Of a stretch of DNA of 63,679 nt, positions 1 through 9,017 are shown piece by piece. The translations under genes were made by a program, and so were the position numbers. The DNA is taken from contig NZ_QSEK01000018.1 of NCBI RefSeq assembly GCF_003464165.1, forward strand, positions 1 through 63,679, given 5' to 3'. This DNA comes from Eubacterium sp. AM49-13BH (GTDB lineage Bacteria > Bacillota > Clostridia > Lachnospirales > Lachnospiraceae). The notes below the pieces were generated by a model. The model worked only from the letters and a program-made list of their open reading frames with translations. It was not told where the DNA came from and ran no database searches. The stretch's first letter is position 1. Each line of letters starts with the position of its first letter.

Positions 1-2
1 TG

Positions 3-980
3 GTAGCAGTTGATTTCATTGTTTACATTATAAGTGCTGATAATAAGGAAACATGGGAGTATCAGATACTTGTTTCATTTATATCAGTATTACTATTTTA
101 TATAATTACGGTGGTATTAAGACTTATATTTAAAAAGAAACAAAAGACAGAACTTGTGGGACAGTGGTATATATTACTTCTGGTGTCTGTTATGAGCGTC
201 TGTATACTTTTTGAAATGTATAAGGAAATTGGATTGTCGTCATATGGAATACTGTTTCTGAGTACATCCGTGTTAATAGTAAATCTGTTGCTATATGTGT
301 TTTATTCAAGTATGTTAGACAGATATGTATATATGCAGGAAAATGAAAGACTCAGGCAGCAAATGCACTATTATAATATGCAGATGAATGCAAATGTCCA
401 GAATGATAAGAAAGTAAGATCTATCCGACATGATATGAAACATCATATCAGGGAAATAAACAATCTTGCTAATCTTGGAGAAATAGAGGAGATAAAAAAA
501 TATACCAGTGACCTGATGGGAGATATAAACAGTTCAAAAACAATGTTTGATACAGGTAATATAACCTTAGATGGAATACTGAATTATTATTATGGAAAAT
601 TTGAGGAACAGAATATTAAAGCAGCATTTGATATAATAGTGCCTGAAAATATGGGATTCGGGGCTATGGATATTAATATTATAATGGGTAATTTACTGGA
701 TAATGCATATGAAAATGCTGTCAAAGCAAAAGAATCGGATATAAAAGTAAATATAAAGTACAATGGCAATATGCTGTATATATCGGTTGCTAATACATTT
801 GATGGAAAAGTTAATAAAGATAAAGATAAATATCTCAGCACAAAGGGAGAAGAACATGGATATGGGCTGGAAAATATAAAAAGAATTACAGAGAAGTATG
901 GCGGCAATATGAAGATTGAACATAATGATACTATGTTTGTAGTAAGTATCATTATCTATATAGCAAAGAAAAATGAATAA
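3..980 (+). CDS. GHKL-family sensor histidine kinase, 5' partial
   Basis: The reading frame is open back to the first bases of the window (from base 3), so the N-terminus lies outside. The visible 325 residues begin with three or so hydrophobic membrane segments, then a coiled region, a phospho-acceptor motif RHDMKHH (His codon at 429-431), and a C-terminal ATPase with the N-box NLLDNAYENA and a G-box GYGLENI. This is the layout of AgrC/VirS/ComD-type peptide-sensing kinases. A GTG at 111 is in frame but has no ribosome binding site and would cut into the membrane domain. The ligand and the partner response regulator are not visible. Confidence 0.85.
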   Translation, partial: VAVDFIVYIISADNKETWEYQILVSFISVLLFYIITVVLRLIFKKKQKTELVGQWYILLLVSVMSVCILFEMYKEIGLSSYGILFLSTSVLIVNLLLYVFYSSMLDRYVYMQENERLRQQMHYYNMQMNANVQNDKKVRSIRHDMKHHIREINNLANLGEIEEIKKYTSDLMGDINSSKTMFDTGNITLDGILNYYYGKFEEQNIKAAFDIIVPENMGFGAMDINIIMGNLLDNAYENAVKAKESDIKVNIKYNGNMLYISVANTFDGKVNKDKDKYLSTKGEEHGYGLENIKRITEKYGGNMKIEHNDTMFVVSIIIYIAKKNE

Positions 981-984
981 ATGA

Positions 985-1013
985 TTGAAAATAACACTTG
1001 TACATGATATAAT
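985..1013 (+). promoter_or_regulatory. SigmaA promoter of the SCIFF peptide gene
   Basis: TTGAAA (985-990), a 17-base spacer and TATAAT (1008-1013). It sits 35 bases before the GTG start of scfA, so the locus has its own strong promoter, separate from the upstream kinase. Confidence 0.75.
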
Positions 1014-1048
1014 ACGATATAATTTGAATATATGAAGGAGGTATTGTC

Positions 1049-1195
1049 GTGAAACATATTAAGACAATCAGCAACCGCGTATTAAAGGATACAATGAAGC
1101 ACGGCGGATGTGGCGAGTGCCAGACATCATGCCAGTCAGCATGTAAGACATCTTGCACAGTTGGTAACCAGAGCTGTGAGAATAAGAATAACTAG
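1049..1195 (+). CDS. scfA: SCIFF ranthipeptide precursor (six cysteines in forty-five residues)
   Basis: This 48-residue peptide starts with GTG seven bases after AAGGAGG (1035-1041). It begins MKHIKT and has six cysteines in a C-terminal core (C21, C24, C28, C32, C36, C43), including the family signature SCQSACKTSC followed by TVGNQSC. SCIFF precursors are among the most conserved RiPP precursors in Clostridia. The adjacent radical-SAM enzyme installs sulfur-to-carbon thioether links on the Cys-rich core. The N-terminal half is the leader, presumably bound by the RRE domain of ScfB. The biological role of the mature peptide is not settled. Confidence 0.95.
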   Translation: MKHIKTISNRVLKDTMKHGGCGECQTSCQSACKTSCTVGNQSCENKNN

Positions 1196-1204
1196 TATTT
1201 TTAG

Positions 1205-1242
1205 TAAGAGAGTGTCGAACTATTCTGCACTCTCTTATTTTT
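1205..1242 (+). terminator. Terminator or attenuator between scfA and scfB
   Basis: A perfect 10-bp stem (1205-1214 with 1228-1237), a 13-base loop and five T residues. Because no new promoter is obvious before scfB, this hairpin probably lets only part of the transcripts continue, giving much peptide and little enzyme. Confidence 0.75.
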
Positions 1243-1286
1243 CGTAAGCGTATATAAGATGCTTGCGGTTTGGAGGCTATTTTTAA

Positions 1287-2648
1287 ATGATACATCAGTA
1301 TAAGAATAACGGCTATAACATCGTATTGGATGTCAACAGCGGCTCAGTACATGTTGTTGATGACATGGTATACGATATTATAGGACTTTACGAGAATAAT
1401 ACGCTTGAGCAGATTACAGAAGAACTTAAAGATAAGTATTCTGTTCAGGATATTAGAGAAGCATATGAAGAGATTGGCGAACTTAAGGAAGCAGGCCAGC
1501 TCTTTACAGAAGATATATATGAACCATATATAGACAATTTTAAAGACAGACCGACAGTTGTTAAGGCTTTATGTCTTCATATAGCACATGACTGTAATCT
1601 TGCATGTAAGTACTGCTTCGCAGAAGAAGGCGAATATCATGGAAGACGTGCTCTTATGAGCTTTGAGGTCGGAAAGAAAGCTCTTGATTTCCTTGTTGCC
1701 AATTCAGGCTCAAGAAGAAATCTTGAGGTTGATTTCTTTGGCGGTGAGCCAACAATGAATTTCGAGGTTGTTAAGCAGCTTGTTGAATATGGAAGAAGCA
1801 TAGAAGAAGCTAATAATAAGAAGTTCAGATTTACACTTACGACTAATGGGGTTCTTCTTAATGACGAGATACTTGATTTCGCCAATAAAGAGATGAGTAA
1901 TATTGTACTTAGCATAGATGGACGTAAGGAAGTTAATGACCTTATGCGTCCGACAAGGAATAACCACGGCAGCTCATATGACATTATAATGCCTAAGTTT
2001 AAGAAGGTGGCGGAGAGCAGAAATCAGATGAATTATTATGTCAGAGGAACATTTACACATAATAATCTGGACTTTTCTAAGGATGTTCTTCACCTTGCAG
2101 ATGAAGGATTTGAGCAGATTTCTGTTGAGCCTGTTGTTGCGCAGCCGACAGATTCCTATGCCATAAGAGAAGAGGATATTCCGGTTCTTTGTGAACAGTA
2201 TGATATTCTTGCGAAAGAGATCATTAAGCGAAAGAAGGCTGGTAAAGGCTTTAATTTCTTCCACTTTATGATAGATATTAATGGTGGTCCATGTGTTGCC
2301 AAGAGATTGTCAGGATGTGGTTCAGGCTGTGAGTATCTTGCAGTTACACCGTGGGGAGATTTCTACCCATGTCATCAGTTTGTTGGTAACGAAGATTTCC
2401 TTATGGGTAATGTTGATGATGGAATAGTAAGACCGGACATCAGAGACATGTTTAAGAATAGTAATGTCTATTCAAAGGAAAAATGTAAGAATTGTTTTGC
2501 CAAGTTCTATTGCAGTGGTGGTTGCGCAGCTAATTCATATAACTTCCATGGTAATATCAATGATGCGTATGATGTTGGATGTGAACTTCAGAAAAAGCGT
2601 ATAGAATGTGCAATAATGATTCGTGCAGCCATGGCTGAGGAAGAATAA
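1287..2648 (+). CDS. scfB: SCIFF maturase, radical SAM/SPASM enzyme
   Basis: 453 residues, ATG with GGAGG at 1272-1276. The first about 90 residues form a PqqD-like RiPP recognition element that should bind the ScfA leader. The radical-SAM cluster motif is CNLACKYC (near residue 107), followed by the GGEP motif. The C-terminal SPASM region has the cysteines for auxiliary iron-sulfur clusters (CVAKRLSGCGSGC, then CHQF and CKNC...CSGGC). Known family members form thioether bonds between core cysteines and alpha or beta carbons of acceptor residues. Placement next to the SCIFF gene makes the assignment secure. Confidence 0.95.
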   Translation: MIHQYKNNGYNIVLDVNSGSVHVVDDMVYDIIGLYENNTLEQITEELKDKYSVQDIREAYEEIGELKEAGQLFTEDIYEPYIDNFKDRPTVVKALCLHIAHDCNLACKYCFAEEGEYHGRRALMSFEVGKKALDFLVANSGSRRNLEVDFFGGEPTMNFEVVKQLVEYGRSIEEANNKKFRFTLTTNGVLLNDEILDFANKEMSNIVLSIDGRKEVNDLMRPTRNNHGSSYDIIMPKFKKVAESRNQMNYYVRGTFTHNNLDFSKDVLHLADEGFEQISVEPVVAQPTDSYAIREEDIPVLCEQYDILAKEIIKRKKAGKGFNFFHFMIDINGGPCVAKRLSGCGSGCEYLAVTPWGDFYPCHQFVGNEDFLMGNVDDGIVRPDIRDMFKNSNVYSKEKCKNCFAKFYCSGGCAANSYNFHGNINDAYDVGCELQKKRIECAIMIRAAMAEEE

Positions 2649-2669
2649 GTAAAAGGGAGAGTTTTTAAC

Positions 2670-4910
2670 ATGAAGTACAGTTTACCTAAGAAGATTATTT
2701 ATTCAATAATCGTTGCTGTTTTACTGGTTGGACTTGTATTAACAGCATTTTTCGGACTAAATGGAAAGGGATACGGAAGCACTTATGATATAGATCTTGG
2801 TCTTGATCTTGCCGGTGGTGTAAGTATCACATACCAGATTAAGGAAGATAACTTTACATCACAGGATGTAGAGGATACTATCTATAAGCTTCAGAAGCGA
2901 GTAGAAGGAAAGAGTACAGAGTCACAGGTTTATAAGGAAGGTGACAACAGAATCACAGTTGAGATTCCTGGAGTAACAGATGCTAATGAGATTCTTAAGG
3001 AACTTGGTACACCAGGTTCATTGGAATTCCTTGATTCCACAGGATATACAGCATTCTCTCAGGGAAATGACTACACACCACTACTTACAGGTTCTGATGT
3101 AAAAGCTGCACAGGCTTACACAGATACTAATAGTCAGGAAGATACTCCTTATGGAGTACAGCTTACATTTACAGATGAGGGATCAACTAAGTTCTACGAT
3201 GCAACATCAGCTAATATTGGTAAAAGAATATATATTGTATATGATGGAGAAGTTGTAAGTGCACCTAACGTTAAGACAGCTATATCAGGTGGTACAGCAA
3301 CTATCACAGGTATGGAATCATTCGATGAGGCAGATAACCTTGCAACATATATAAGAGTTGGTTCAATTCCTCTTACACTTGAAGAAGTAAGCTCTAACAT
3401 AGTTGGTGCACAGCTTGGACATGCTGCTATCAAGACAAGTTTAATTGCTGCAGCTATTGGTCTTGCATTACTCTGCTTATTCATGATTGTAATGTTCAGA
3501 ATTCCTGGACTTGTTGCAACATTATCACTTATTATCTATACAGCACTTGTTTTATTCCTTGTAAGTGTATATGATCTTACTCTTACACTTCCAGGTATTG
3601 CAGGTATTATTCTTGGTATTGGTATGGCGGTAGACGGTAATGTTATTATCTACACAAGAATAAGAGAAGAGATTGGTGCCGGAAAATCTGTAGAGAATGC
3701 TATCCTTTCAGGTTATAACAAGGCAACATCATCTATCGTAGATGGTAACGTAACAACACTTATCGCAGCTTTAGTATTGTACATATTCGGTACAGGTCCA
3801 GTTAAGGGCTTTGCTACAACTCTTGCAGTTGGTAATATCGTATCAATCTTTACATCACTTGTTATTACTAAGGTTATTATGAAGCTCTTATATAACTTTG
3901 GTATAAGGGATGCTAAGTGGTATGGTAAGAATGTATACAGAAAGACTCTTAATGTTCTTAGTATTAAGAAATGGGCTGCAATTGGTTCAGCAGTAGTTAT
4001 TGCTGCTGGAATCATAACTATGGCAGTTCAGGCTGGTCTTGGAAACAGAGCATTAAACTTCAGCCTTGAGTTCGTTGGTGGTTCAACAACAACATTTACA
4101 TTTGATAAAGAGTATACAGCAGAAGAGATTGAGGATAACATCATTCCTGTAATCAGAGATGCTGCAGGTATTACAGAGGTTCAGCAGCAGAAGGTTGCAG
4201 ATTCAACACAGGTTTCTTTCAAGACATCTGATCTTTCACTTGACCAGAGAGAAGCTATTGAAAATGCGGTTACTGCTAAGTACCCAATCAAGGATGGAAC
4301 AATCGTTGAGACAGATACAATCAGTTCATCGGTTTCTGCAACAGTTAAGAGAGATGCTATTCTTTCGGTTATACTTGCTACAATCTGTATGCTTATATAC
4401 ATCTTTGTAAGATTCCGTGATATCAGATTTGCATTAGCTGCTGTATTAGCACTTCTTCATGATGTACTTGTTGTTATTGCATTCTATGCATTTGCAAGAA
4501 TTCCGGTTGGAACAACATTTATTGCATGTATGCTTACAATAGTAGGTTACTCTATCAACGGTACAATTATTATCTTTGACAGAATAAGAGAGCAGTTAAA
4601 GACAGCTAATTCGAAGACTAACATTACAGAGCTTGTTAACTCATCAATTACAAGTACAATGTCAAGAACAGTATATACATCTATAACAACACTTATAATG
4701 CTTATTGTTCTTTTCATTATGGGTGTAACTTCTGTTAAGGAGTTCACACTTCCACTTATCGTAGGTATTGTTGTTGGTGCTTACTCATCAGTATGCTTAA
4801 CAAGTGCTATGTGGTATGTAATGGGCGGTAAGAAGAGAGGCGTTGTAGAAGAGAATAATAAAAAAGCAGCTTCTAAGAAAGAAGTTTTTGAAGACGGTTC
4901 TCAGGTTTAA
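2670..4910 (+). CDS. secDF: Fused protein translocase subunit SecDF
   Basis: 746 residues carrying SecD (about 1-420) and SecF (about 430-725) in one chain, as in many Firmicutes. SecDF uses the proton gradient to pull translocating proteins out of SecYEG. Visible are the first membrane helix, the P1 head with DLGLDLAGG, six membrane helices with GMAVDGNV and TRIREE, and then the second set with VGYSINGT and DRIRE. In most SecF proteins the last motif reads N-D-T/S; here it is N-G-T, so one Asp linked to proton transfer is absent. GGGAGAG ribosome site; starts 21 bases after scfB. Confidence 0.95.
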   Translation: MKYSLPKKIIYSIIVAVLLVGLVLTAFFGLNGKGYGSTYDIDLGLDLAGGVSITYQIKEDNFTSQDVEDTIYKLQKRVEGKSTESQVYKEGDNRITVEIPGVTDANEILKELGTPGSLEFLDSTGYTAFSQGNDYTPLLTGSDVKAAQAYTDTNSQEDTPYGVQLTFTDEGSTKFYDATSANIGKRIYIVYDGEVVSAPNVKTAISGGTATITGMESFDEADNLATYIRVGSIPLTLEEVSSNIVGAQLGHAAIKTSLIAAAIGLALLCLFMIVMFRIPGLVATLSLIIYTALVLFLVSVYDLTLTLPGIAGIILGIGMAVDGNVIIYTRIREEIGAGKSVENAILSGYNKATSSIVDGNVTTLIAALVLYIFGTGPVKGFATTLAVGNIVSIFTSLVITKVIMKLLYNFGIRDAKWYGKNVYRKTLNVLSIKKWAAIGSAVVIAAGIITMAVQAGLGNRALNFSLEFVGGSTTTFTFDKEYTAEEIEDNIIPVIRDAAGITEVQQQKVADSTQVSFKTSDLSLDQREAIENAVTAKYPIKDGTIVETDTISSSVSATVKRDAILSVILATICMLIYIFVRFRDIRFALAAVLALLHDVLVVIAFYAFARIPVGTTFIACMLTIVGYSINGTIIIFDRIREQLKTANSKTNITELVNSSITSTMSRTVYTSITTLIMLIVLFIMGVTSVKEFTLPLIVGIVVGAYSSVCLTSAMWYVMGGKKRGVVEENNKKAASKKEVFEDGSQV

Positions 4911-4935
4911 TTAACAGATATAATAAGTTTATGAC

Positions 4936-4966
4936 ATGGCGGGGATTGAATATCAGTTCCCGCCAT
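4936..4966 (+). terminator. Hairpin after secDF, weak terminator
   Basis: A 10-bp stem with one wobble (4936-4945 with 4957-4966) around an 11-base loop. The following bases are only moderately T-rich, so termination is probably partial and recJ may be read through. Confidence 0.4.
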
Positions 4967-4998
4967 AATTGGTTTAATAGAGAAACAGGGAGAAAATA

Positions 4999-6714
4999 GT
5001 GAAAAGCAACTGGAGAGTATACACTAAGAAAGCTGATTTCAAAGCAATTGGGGAAAGATTTGGCATTGACCAGGTTATGGCGAGAATTATCCGTAACAGA
5101 GGGCTAGAAACGTATGAACAGATAAATATGTATCTTAATGGAACGGTGGATGACATGCATTCACCACATTTATTAAAGGATGCAGACAAATGTGTTGATA
5201 TTCTGACAGACAAGATACATGCTGGAAAGAAAATACATATTATCGGTGATTATGATATAGATGGGATATGTTCAACAACAATTCTTTACAAAGGGCTAAA
5301 GGCAGCGGGAGCAGATGTTACATTTGCAGTACCAGACAGAATTATTGACGGATACGGTATTAATGAGCACTTAATAGATGAAGCATATAATAATGGAACT
5401 GATACGATTATTACATGTGATAATGGGATTGCTGCGATTGAGCAGATTAAATATGCTAAAGAAAAGGGCATGACAGTAATTGTTACTGACCATCATGATA
5501 TTCCGTTTGACTATGTTGATGGTGAAAAGATACATAAAGTACCGCAGGCAGATGCAATCGTTAATCCTAAACAGGAGGACTGCCCATATCCATTTGATAA
5601 GCTGTGTGGAGCAGGAGTTGCATTTAAAGTAATTAAGATACTTTATGAAAAATGCGGGCTTAATCCTACAGGGCTTGAAGAATATGCAGAGCTTATGGCA
5701 ATTGCAACAATAGGGGATGTAGTTGATTTATCAGATGAGAATAGGGTAATTGTTAAATATGGTTTAAAGCATCTGGCAGTAACTACTAATATTGGTATAA
5801 GAGCACTTGTAGAGGCGTGTGAGCTTGAGATAGACAAGATAAGCTCATATCACATAGGATTTGTTATAGGTCCATGTCTTAATGCAACAGGAAGACTTGA
5901 TTCAGCAAGAAGAGCCATTGAACTGCTTCTTACTACAGATATGGAGGACGCGAGAAATAAGGCTTTAGAGCTTCGCACACTTAATGTTGAAAGAAAAGAT
6001 ATAACAGAAGAATATGCCGCTATTGCAATTGAACAGGTTGAGAACACTGAACTAAAAGACGACAAGGTGTTAGTTGTGTATCTTCCTGACTGCCATGAAA
6101 GTGTTGCAGGGATAATTGCAGGAAGGGTAAGAGAAAAATTCTACAGGCCTTCAATAGTAATCACTAAGGCAGAAGATGGTGCAAAGGGCTCAGGGCGTTC
6201 AATAGAAGGCTATAACATGTTTGAGGAGATAAGCAAATGTGGTAAACTCCTTAACAAATATGGCGGACATCCAATGGCTGCCGGAATATCGCTTGATATT
6301 GATAAGATTGATGAGTTCAGAAAAGCTCTTAATGATAATCAGACAATGACAGAAAAAGACCTTACACCTACTGTGTGGATAGATGTTCCTATGCCGGTTG
6401 ATTATGTAGATATCAAATTGATAAAACAATTTGACAAATTACAGCCTTTCGGAAAGGGCAATGAAAAGCCGGTATTTGCAGACCGGAATCTTACAGTAAG
6501 ACAGTCAGCTGTAATTGGAAAGAATAAAAATGTATTAAGATGCCAGCTGGAAAGTGAACATGGAAAACTTGTAACTGCGATTAAATTCAAGCTGGATGGT
6601 CAGGAAATACCTGAGGCTGGAAGAAAGATTTCAATGGTTTATTATCCTGATATCAATGAATACAATGGAATTGTTTCAGTCCAGTTCAGAATTGAGGACT
6701 GGAGATATGCATAG
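4999..6714 (+). CDS. recJ: Single-stranded-DNA-specific exonuclease RecJ
   Basis: 571 residues, GTG start with an AGGGAGA site. RecJ degrades single-stranded DNA 5' to 3' in recombination and mismatch repair. The DHH phosphoesterase domain shows GDYDIDG (near residue 77), CDNG and TDHHD. The DHHA1 domain has GSGRS and GGHPMAAG, followed by a C-terminal OB-fold. The length matches the core form of the family. Located after secDF with only a weak hairpin between. Confidence 0.95.
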   Translation: MKSNWRVYTKKADFKAIGERFGIDQVMARIIRNRGLETYEQINMYLNGTVDDMHSPHLLKDADKCVDILTDKIHAGKKIHIIGDYDIDGICSTTILYKGLKAAGADVTFAVPDRIIDGYGINEHLIDEAYNNGTDTIITCDNGIAAIEQIKYAKEKGMTVIVTDHHDIPFDYVDGEKIHKVPQADAIVNPKQEDCPYPFDKLCGAGVAFKVIKILYEKCGLNPTGLEEYAELMAIATIGDVVDLSDENRVIVKYGLKHLAVTTNIGIRALVEACELEIDKISSYHIGFVIGPCLNATGRLDSARRAIELLLTTDMEDARNKALELRTLNVERKDITEEYAAIAIEQVENTELKDDKVLVVYLPDCHESVAGIIAGRVREKFYRPSIVITKAEDGAKGSGRSIEGYNMFEEISKCGKLLNKYGGHPMAAGISLDIDKIDEFRKALNDNQTMTEKDLTPTVWIDVPMPVDYVDIKLIKQFDKLQPFGKGNEKPVFADRNLTVRQSAVIGKNKNVLRCQLESEHGKLVTAIKFKLDGQEIPEAGRKISMVYYPDINEYNGIVSVQFRIEDWRYA

Positions 6715-6728
6715 ACATACATAAAAAG

Positions 6729-6780
6729 AACCGTCGGTTCTTTTGACCTGAATTTAATCAGGTCAATGGGACCGGCGGTT
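6729..6780 (-). terminator. Two-tier convergent terminator (recJ / CLC gene)
   Basis: An outer 12-bp stem with two wobbles (6729-6740 with 6769-6780) encloses an inner perfect 6-bp stem (6745-6750 with 6759-6764). The T-run lies on the minus-strand side, so it mainly serves the CLC gene. Its right arm overlaps the last codons of that gene. Confidence 0.75.
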
Positions 6781-8025
6781 TATATATTCTGTCTTATACT
6801 TGGAATAGACGATTTTCTGGCTGTTATACAGGCTGTAATATCCGGATAACAGATAACTTAATGCAATACACAGAATCGTGAATTTCATAGTTGATGCACC
6901 AAACATCTCAATAGATAGAATAAATGACGTGAGGGGGCAGTTAGTTACACCACAGAACACACTTACCATACCACATGCTGCACATAATCCGACAGGGAGT
7001 CCGAATATAGGTGCTAAGAAGCTTCCAAGCGTTGCACCCACGAAAAGTGTAGGAACAATTTCGCCACCTTTGAATCCACCGCCCAAAGTTATGGCTGTAA
7101 ACAGCATTTTTAAAAGGAATACATACCATGCACAACTTGTTACAAAGCTTCTTGCAATAATATCTGAGCCTGCACCGAGATAATCAGTTGTGCCAAAGAT
7201 ATATCGCATGACAATAACAAGGACTCCTGCAATAATTATTCTTATATATGGATTGTTTATGTAATTAGTGTAGAGCTTTGAAGTACCATGTAAAACAACA
7301 CACAGCAGAATGCTAGCAAGAGCAAAAAGCACGGACATGATGATGAATTTGCCGCCATTAATAAAAGAGAAAGAAGCGATTTCATCAACTACAAAATGCG
7401 TAGATTCAAGGCCCAGTGCAGAGGCTATTCCCTGTGCTATAAATGCAGCGAGTACGCATGGTACTAAAGCAGCATAATACATAACACCGACGCTTATTAC
7501 TTCCATAGAGAAAACGGCTGCTGCAATAGGTGTTCCAAATAGTGCTGAGAAGCAGGCACTCATGCCGCACATAATCATAATTCGTGTATCCTTCTCATCG
7601 AACTTAAACAGCTTTGCAAATGTATTACCTAATGCACCTCCGACCTGAAGTGCAGCACCTTCTCGTCCGGCGGAACCACCGCACAGATGGGTAAGGAGAG
7701 TTGATACAATTATAAGAGGAGCAACTCTTCCTGGTACTTCATCATTAGACTGTATCGCAGTTATTACAAGGTTGGTTCCACGGTTTCCCGCTTCGTGTAC
7801 TATATTGTACATGAATACAATGATGATACCGGCAACTGGCAGACCGAATAGTAAAAATGGGTATTCAACCCGCAGGCTGCCTACATAGCCAAGCATCAGG
7901 TGAAATATAGCACCGACTGAACCAATAAAACAGCCACATACAACCGAGCAGAACAACCATTTGAAAAGAGTTATTACTGCCAGCTTAAGTCGCTGAATGT
8001 ATTCAAACAAAGTTTCTTTATCCAT
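6763..8025 (-). CDS. CLC-family anion channel/antiporter
   Basis: 420 residues with about ten or more membrane helices. The CLC motifs are present in altered form: GREGA in place of the usual GREGP, and GGFKGGEIVP in place of GxFxP. These variants resemble the fluoride/proton antiporter branch (CLC-F) more than chloride transporters, but no fluoride riboswitch precedes the operon. The gluing Glu of GREG is kept. It follows the CYTH gene by 17 bases, so the two are co-transcribed. Substrate (chloride or fluoride) is uncertain. Confidence 0.85.
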   Translation of the reverse strand: MDKETLFEYIQRLKLAVITLFKWLFCSVVCGCFIGSVGAIFHLMLGYVGSLRVEYPFLLFGLPVAGIIIVFMYNIVHEAGNRGTNLVITAIQSNDEVPGRVAPLIIVSTLLTHLCGGSAGREGAALQVGGALGNTFAKLFKFDEKDTRIMIMCGMSACFSALFGTPIAAAVFSMEVISVGVMYYAALVPCVLAAFIAQGIASALGLESTHFVVDEIASFSFINGGKFIIMSVLFALASILLCVVLHGTSKLYTNYINNPYIRIIIAGVLVIVMRYIFGTTDYLGAGSDIIARSFVTSCAWYVFLLKMLFTAITLGGGFKGGEIVPTLFVGATLGSFLAPIFGLPVGLCAACGMVSVFCGVTNCPLTSFILSIEMFGASTMKFTILCIALSYLLSGYYSLYNSQKIVYSKYKTEYINRRSH

Positions 8026-8042
8026 ATCCCAGACCTCATATA

Positions 8043-8492
8043 TTAGAAAACTTTTCTGCTCATATTACTGTTATGATAAGCAGAATCATTAGTAACATCT
8101 TTAATAAACCATGAAGGGGCAATGTATGAATTGGCAGCTTCGATAGTTGGAAATTCAACTTCTGCAAGGATAGTGCCAGCAAAGAGTCCTTCAAATATGT
8201 CAAGTTCAATAGTATAGCCATTGCCATCAGGAATTTCATAACGCTTCTTGGTGATGATATTGCCATCAGCTTTCTTGATCAGATGTTCATAGGCTTCCTT
8301 GTTAAGCGGAAGATTGTATTCTTCCCTAGCCATCATTCCGCCACCCTTATAAGTGAGATAGTAATTATCATTGTCGCGTCTTACACGGACAACAGGAGCA
8401 GTGTTAAGATACCCCTGTTCAATTAAGCGGCAAGGATAAAAATCTAAATTGTCAGGGATGCCTGATACCAGATATTTGCGTTCGATTTCCAT
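8043..8492 (-). CDS. CYTH-domain triphosphate tunnel enzyme
   Basis: 149 residues starting MEIERKYLV, which is the ExExK signature of the CYTH/TTM fold (E2, E4, K6). Further basic and acidic strands (RVRRD, KRYEI, ELDIFEG) line the tunnel. Relatives hydrolyse inorganic triphosphate or thiamine triphosphate, and a few are class IV adenylate cyclases. The short single-domain form best fits a triphosphatase-like role. It is first in a two-gene unit with the CLC transporter; a functional link is not evident. Confidence 0.85.
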   Translation of the reverse strand: MEIERKYLVSGIPDNLDFYPCRLIEQGYLNTAPVVRVRRDNDNYYLTYKGGGMMAREEYNLPLNKEAYEHLIKKADGNIITKKRYEIPDGNGYTIELDIFEGLFAGTILAEVEFPTIEAANSYIAPSWFIKDVTNDSAYHNSNMSRKVF

Positions 8493-8532
8493 AATTAATA
8501 AACCTCAATTCCGTGAATTTAATTAAATAAAG

Positions 8533-8565
8533 AGAAAAAAGGCTGCCACATAAGTGACAGCCTTT
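8533..8565 (-). terminator. Terminator of the HU gene
   Basis: Read on the minus strand, a 12-bp stem with one mismatch (8554-8565 with 8538-8549) and a 4-base loop is followed by six T residues. It separates hup from the CYTH-CLC unit. Confidence 0.85.
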
Positions 8566-8580
8566 AAAAGTCATAATTAA

Positions 8581-8889
8581 TTACTTCTTCTTAGACTTCT
8601 TAGCTGGCGCTGCAGGTGTGTTAACAACATCCTTTAAAGCCTTACCAGCCTTGAACTTAGGCGCCTTAGAAGCAGGGATATTAATAGCTTCACCTGTCTG
8701 AGGATTCTTTCCTGTTCTAGCAGCTCTTTCAGCAACTTCAAATGTACCGAAACCAACTAACTGAATCTTGTCACCAGCCTTTAACTGTTCAGCAACAGTA
8801 TCTGTGAAAGCCTTAACAGCACCTTCAGCGTCTTTTTTAGTAAGTCCAGTCTTTTCTGCGATAGCAGCAACTAATTCTGTCTTATTCAT
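8581..8889 (-). CDS. hup: HU-family DNA-binding protein
   Basis: 102 residues starting MNKTELV, with the HU/IHF dimer core and the beta-arm signature GFGTFE...[14 protein letters not shown] is a nucleoid protein that bends DNA without strong sequence preference. It carries a short Pro/Ala-rich basic tail ([10 protein letters not shown]) beyond the usual 90 residues, seen in some Clostridia. AAGGAGG site at 8901-8907, with a consensus promoter upstream and its own terminator: a highly expressed single-gene unit. Confidence 0.95.
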   Translation of the reverse strand: MNKTELVAAIAEKTGLTKKDAEGAVKAFTDTVAEQLKAGDKIQLVGFGTFEVAERAARTGKNPQTGEAINIPASKAPKFKAGKALKDVVNTPAAPAKKSKKK

Positions 8890-8936
8890 GATTTAATTGT
8901 CCTCCTTAAAAAATTAAGTAATAAAAGTCTAAAATA

Positions 8937-8965
8937 TTTATACTCCATACCAAGTAATTTGTCAA
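8937..8965 (-). promoter_or_regulatory. SigmaA promoter of hup
   Basis: On the minus strand: TTGACA (8960-8965), a 17-base spacer and TATAAA (8937-8942), about 48 bases before the start codon. Confidence 0.8.
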
Positions 8966-9017
8966 TAAAAAGTGGCTTAAAATGGGGATTTTTAGCACTT
9001 TTTGACGAATCATGGTA

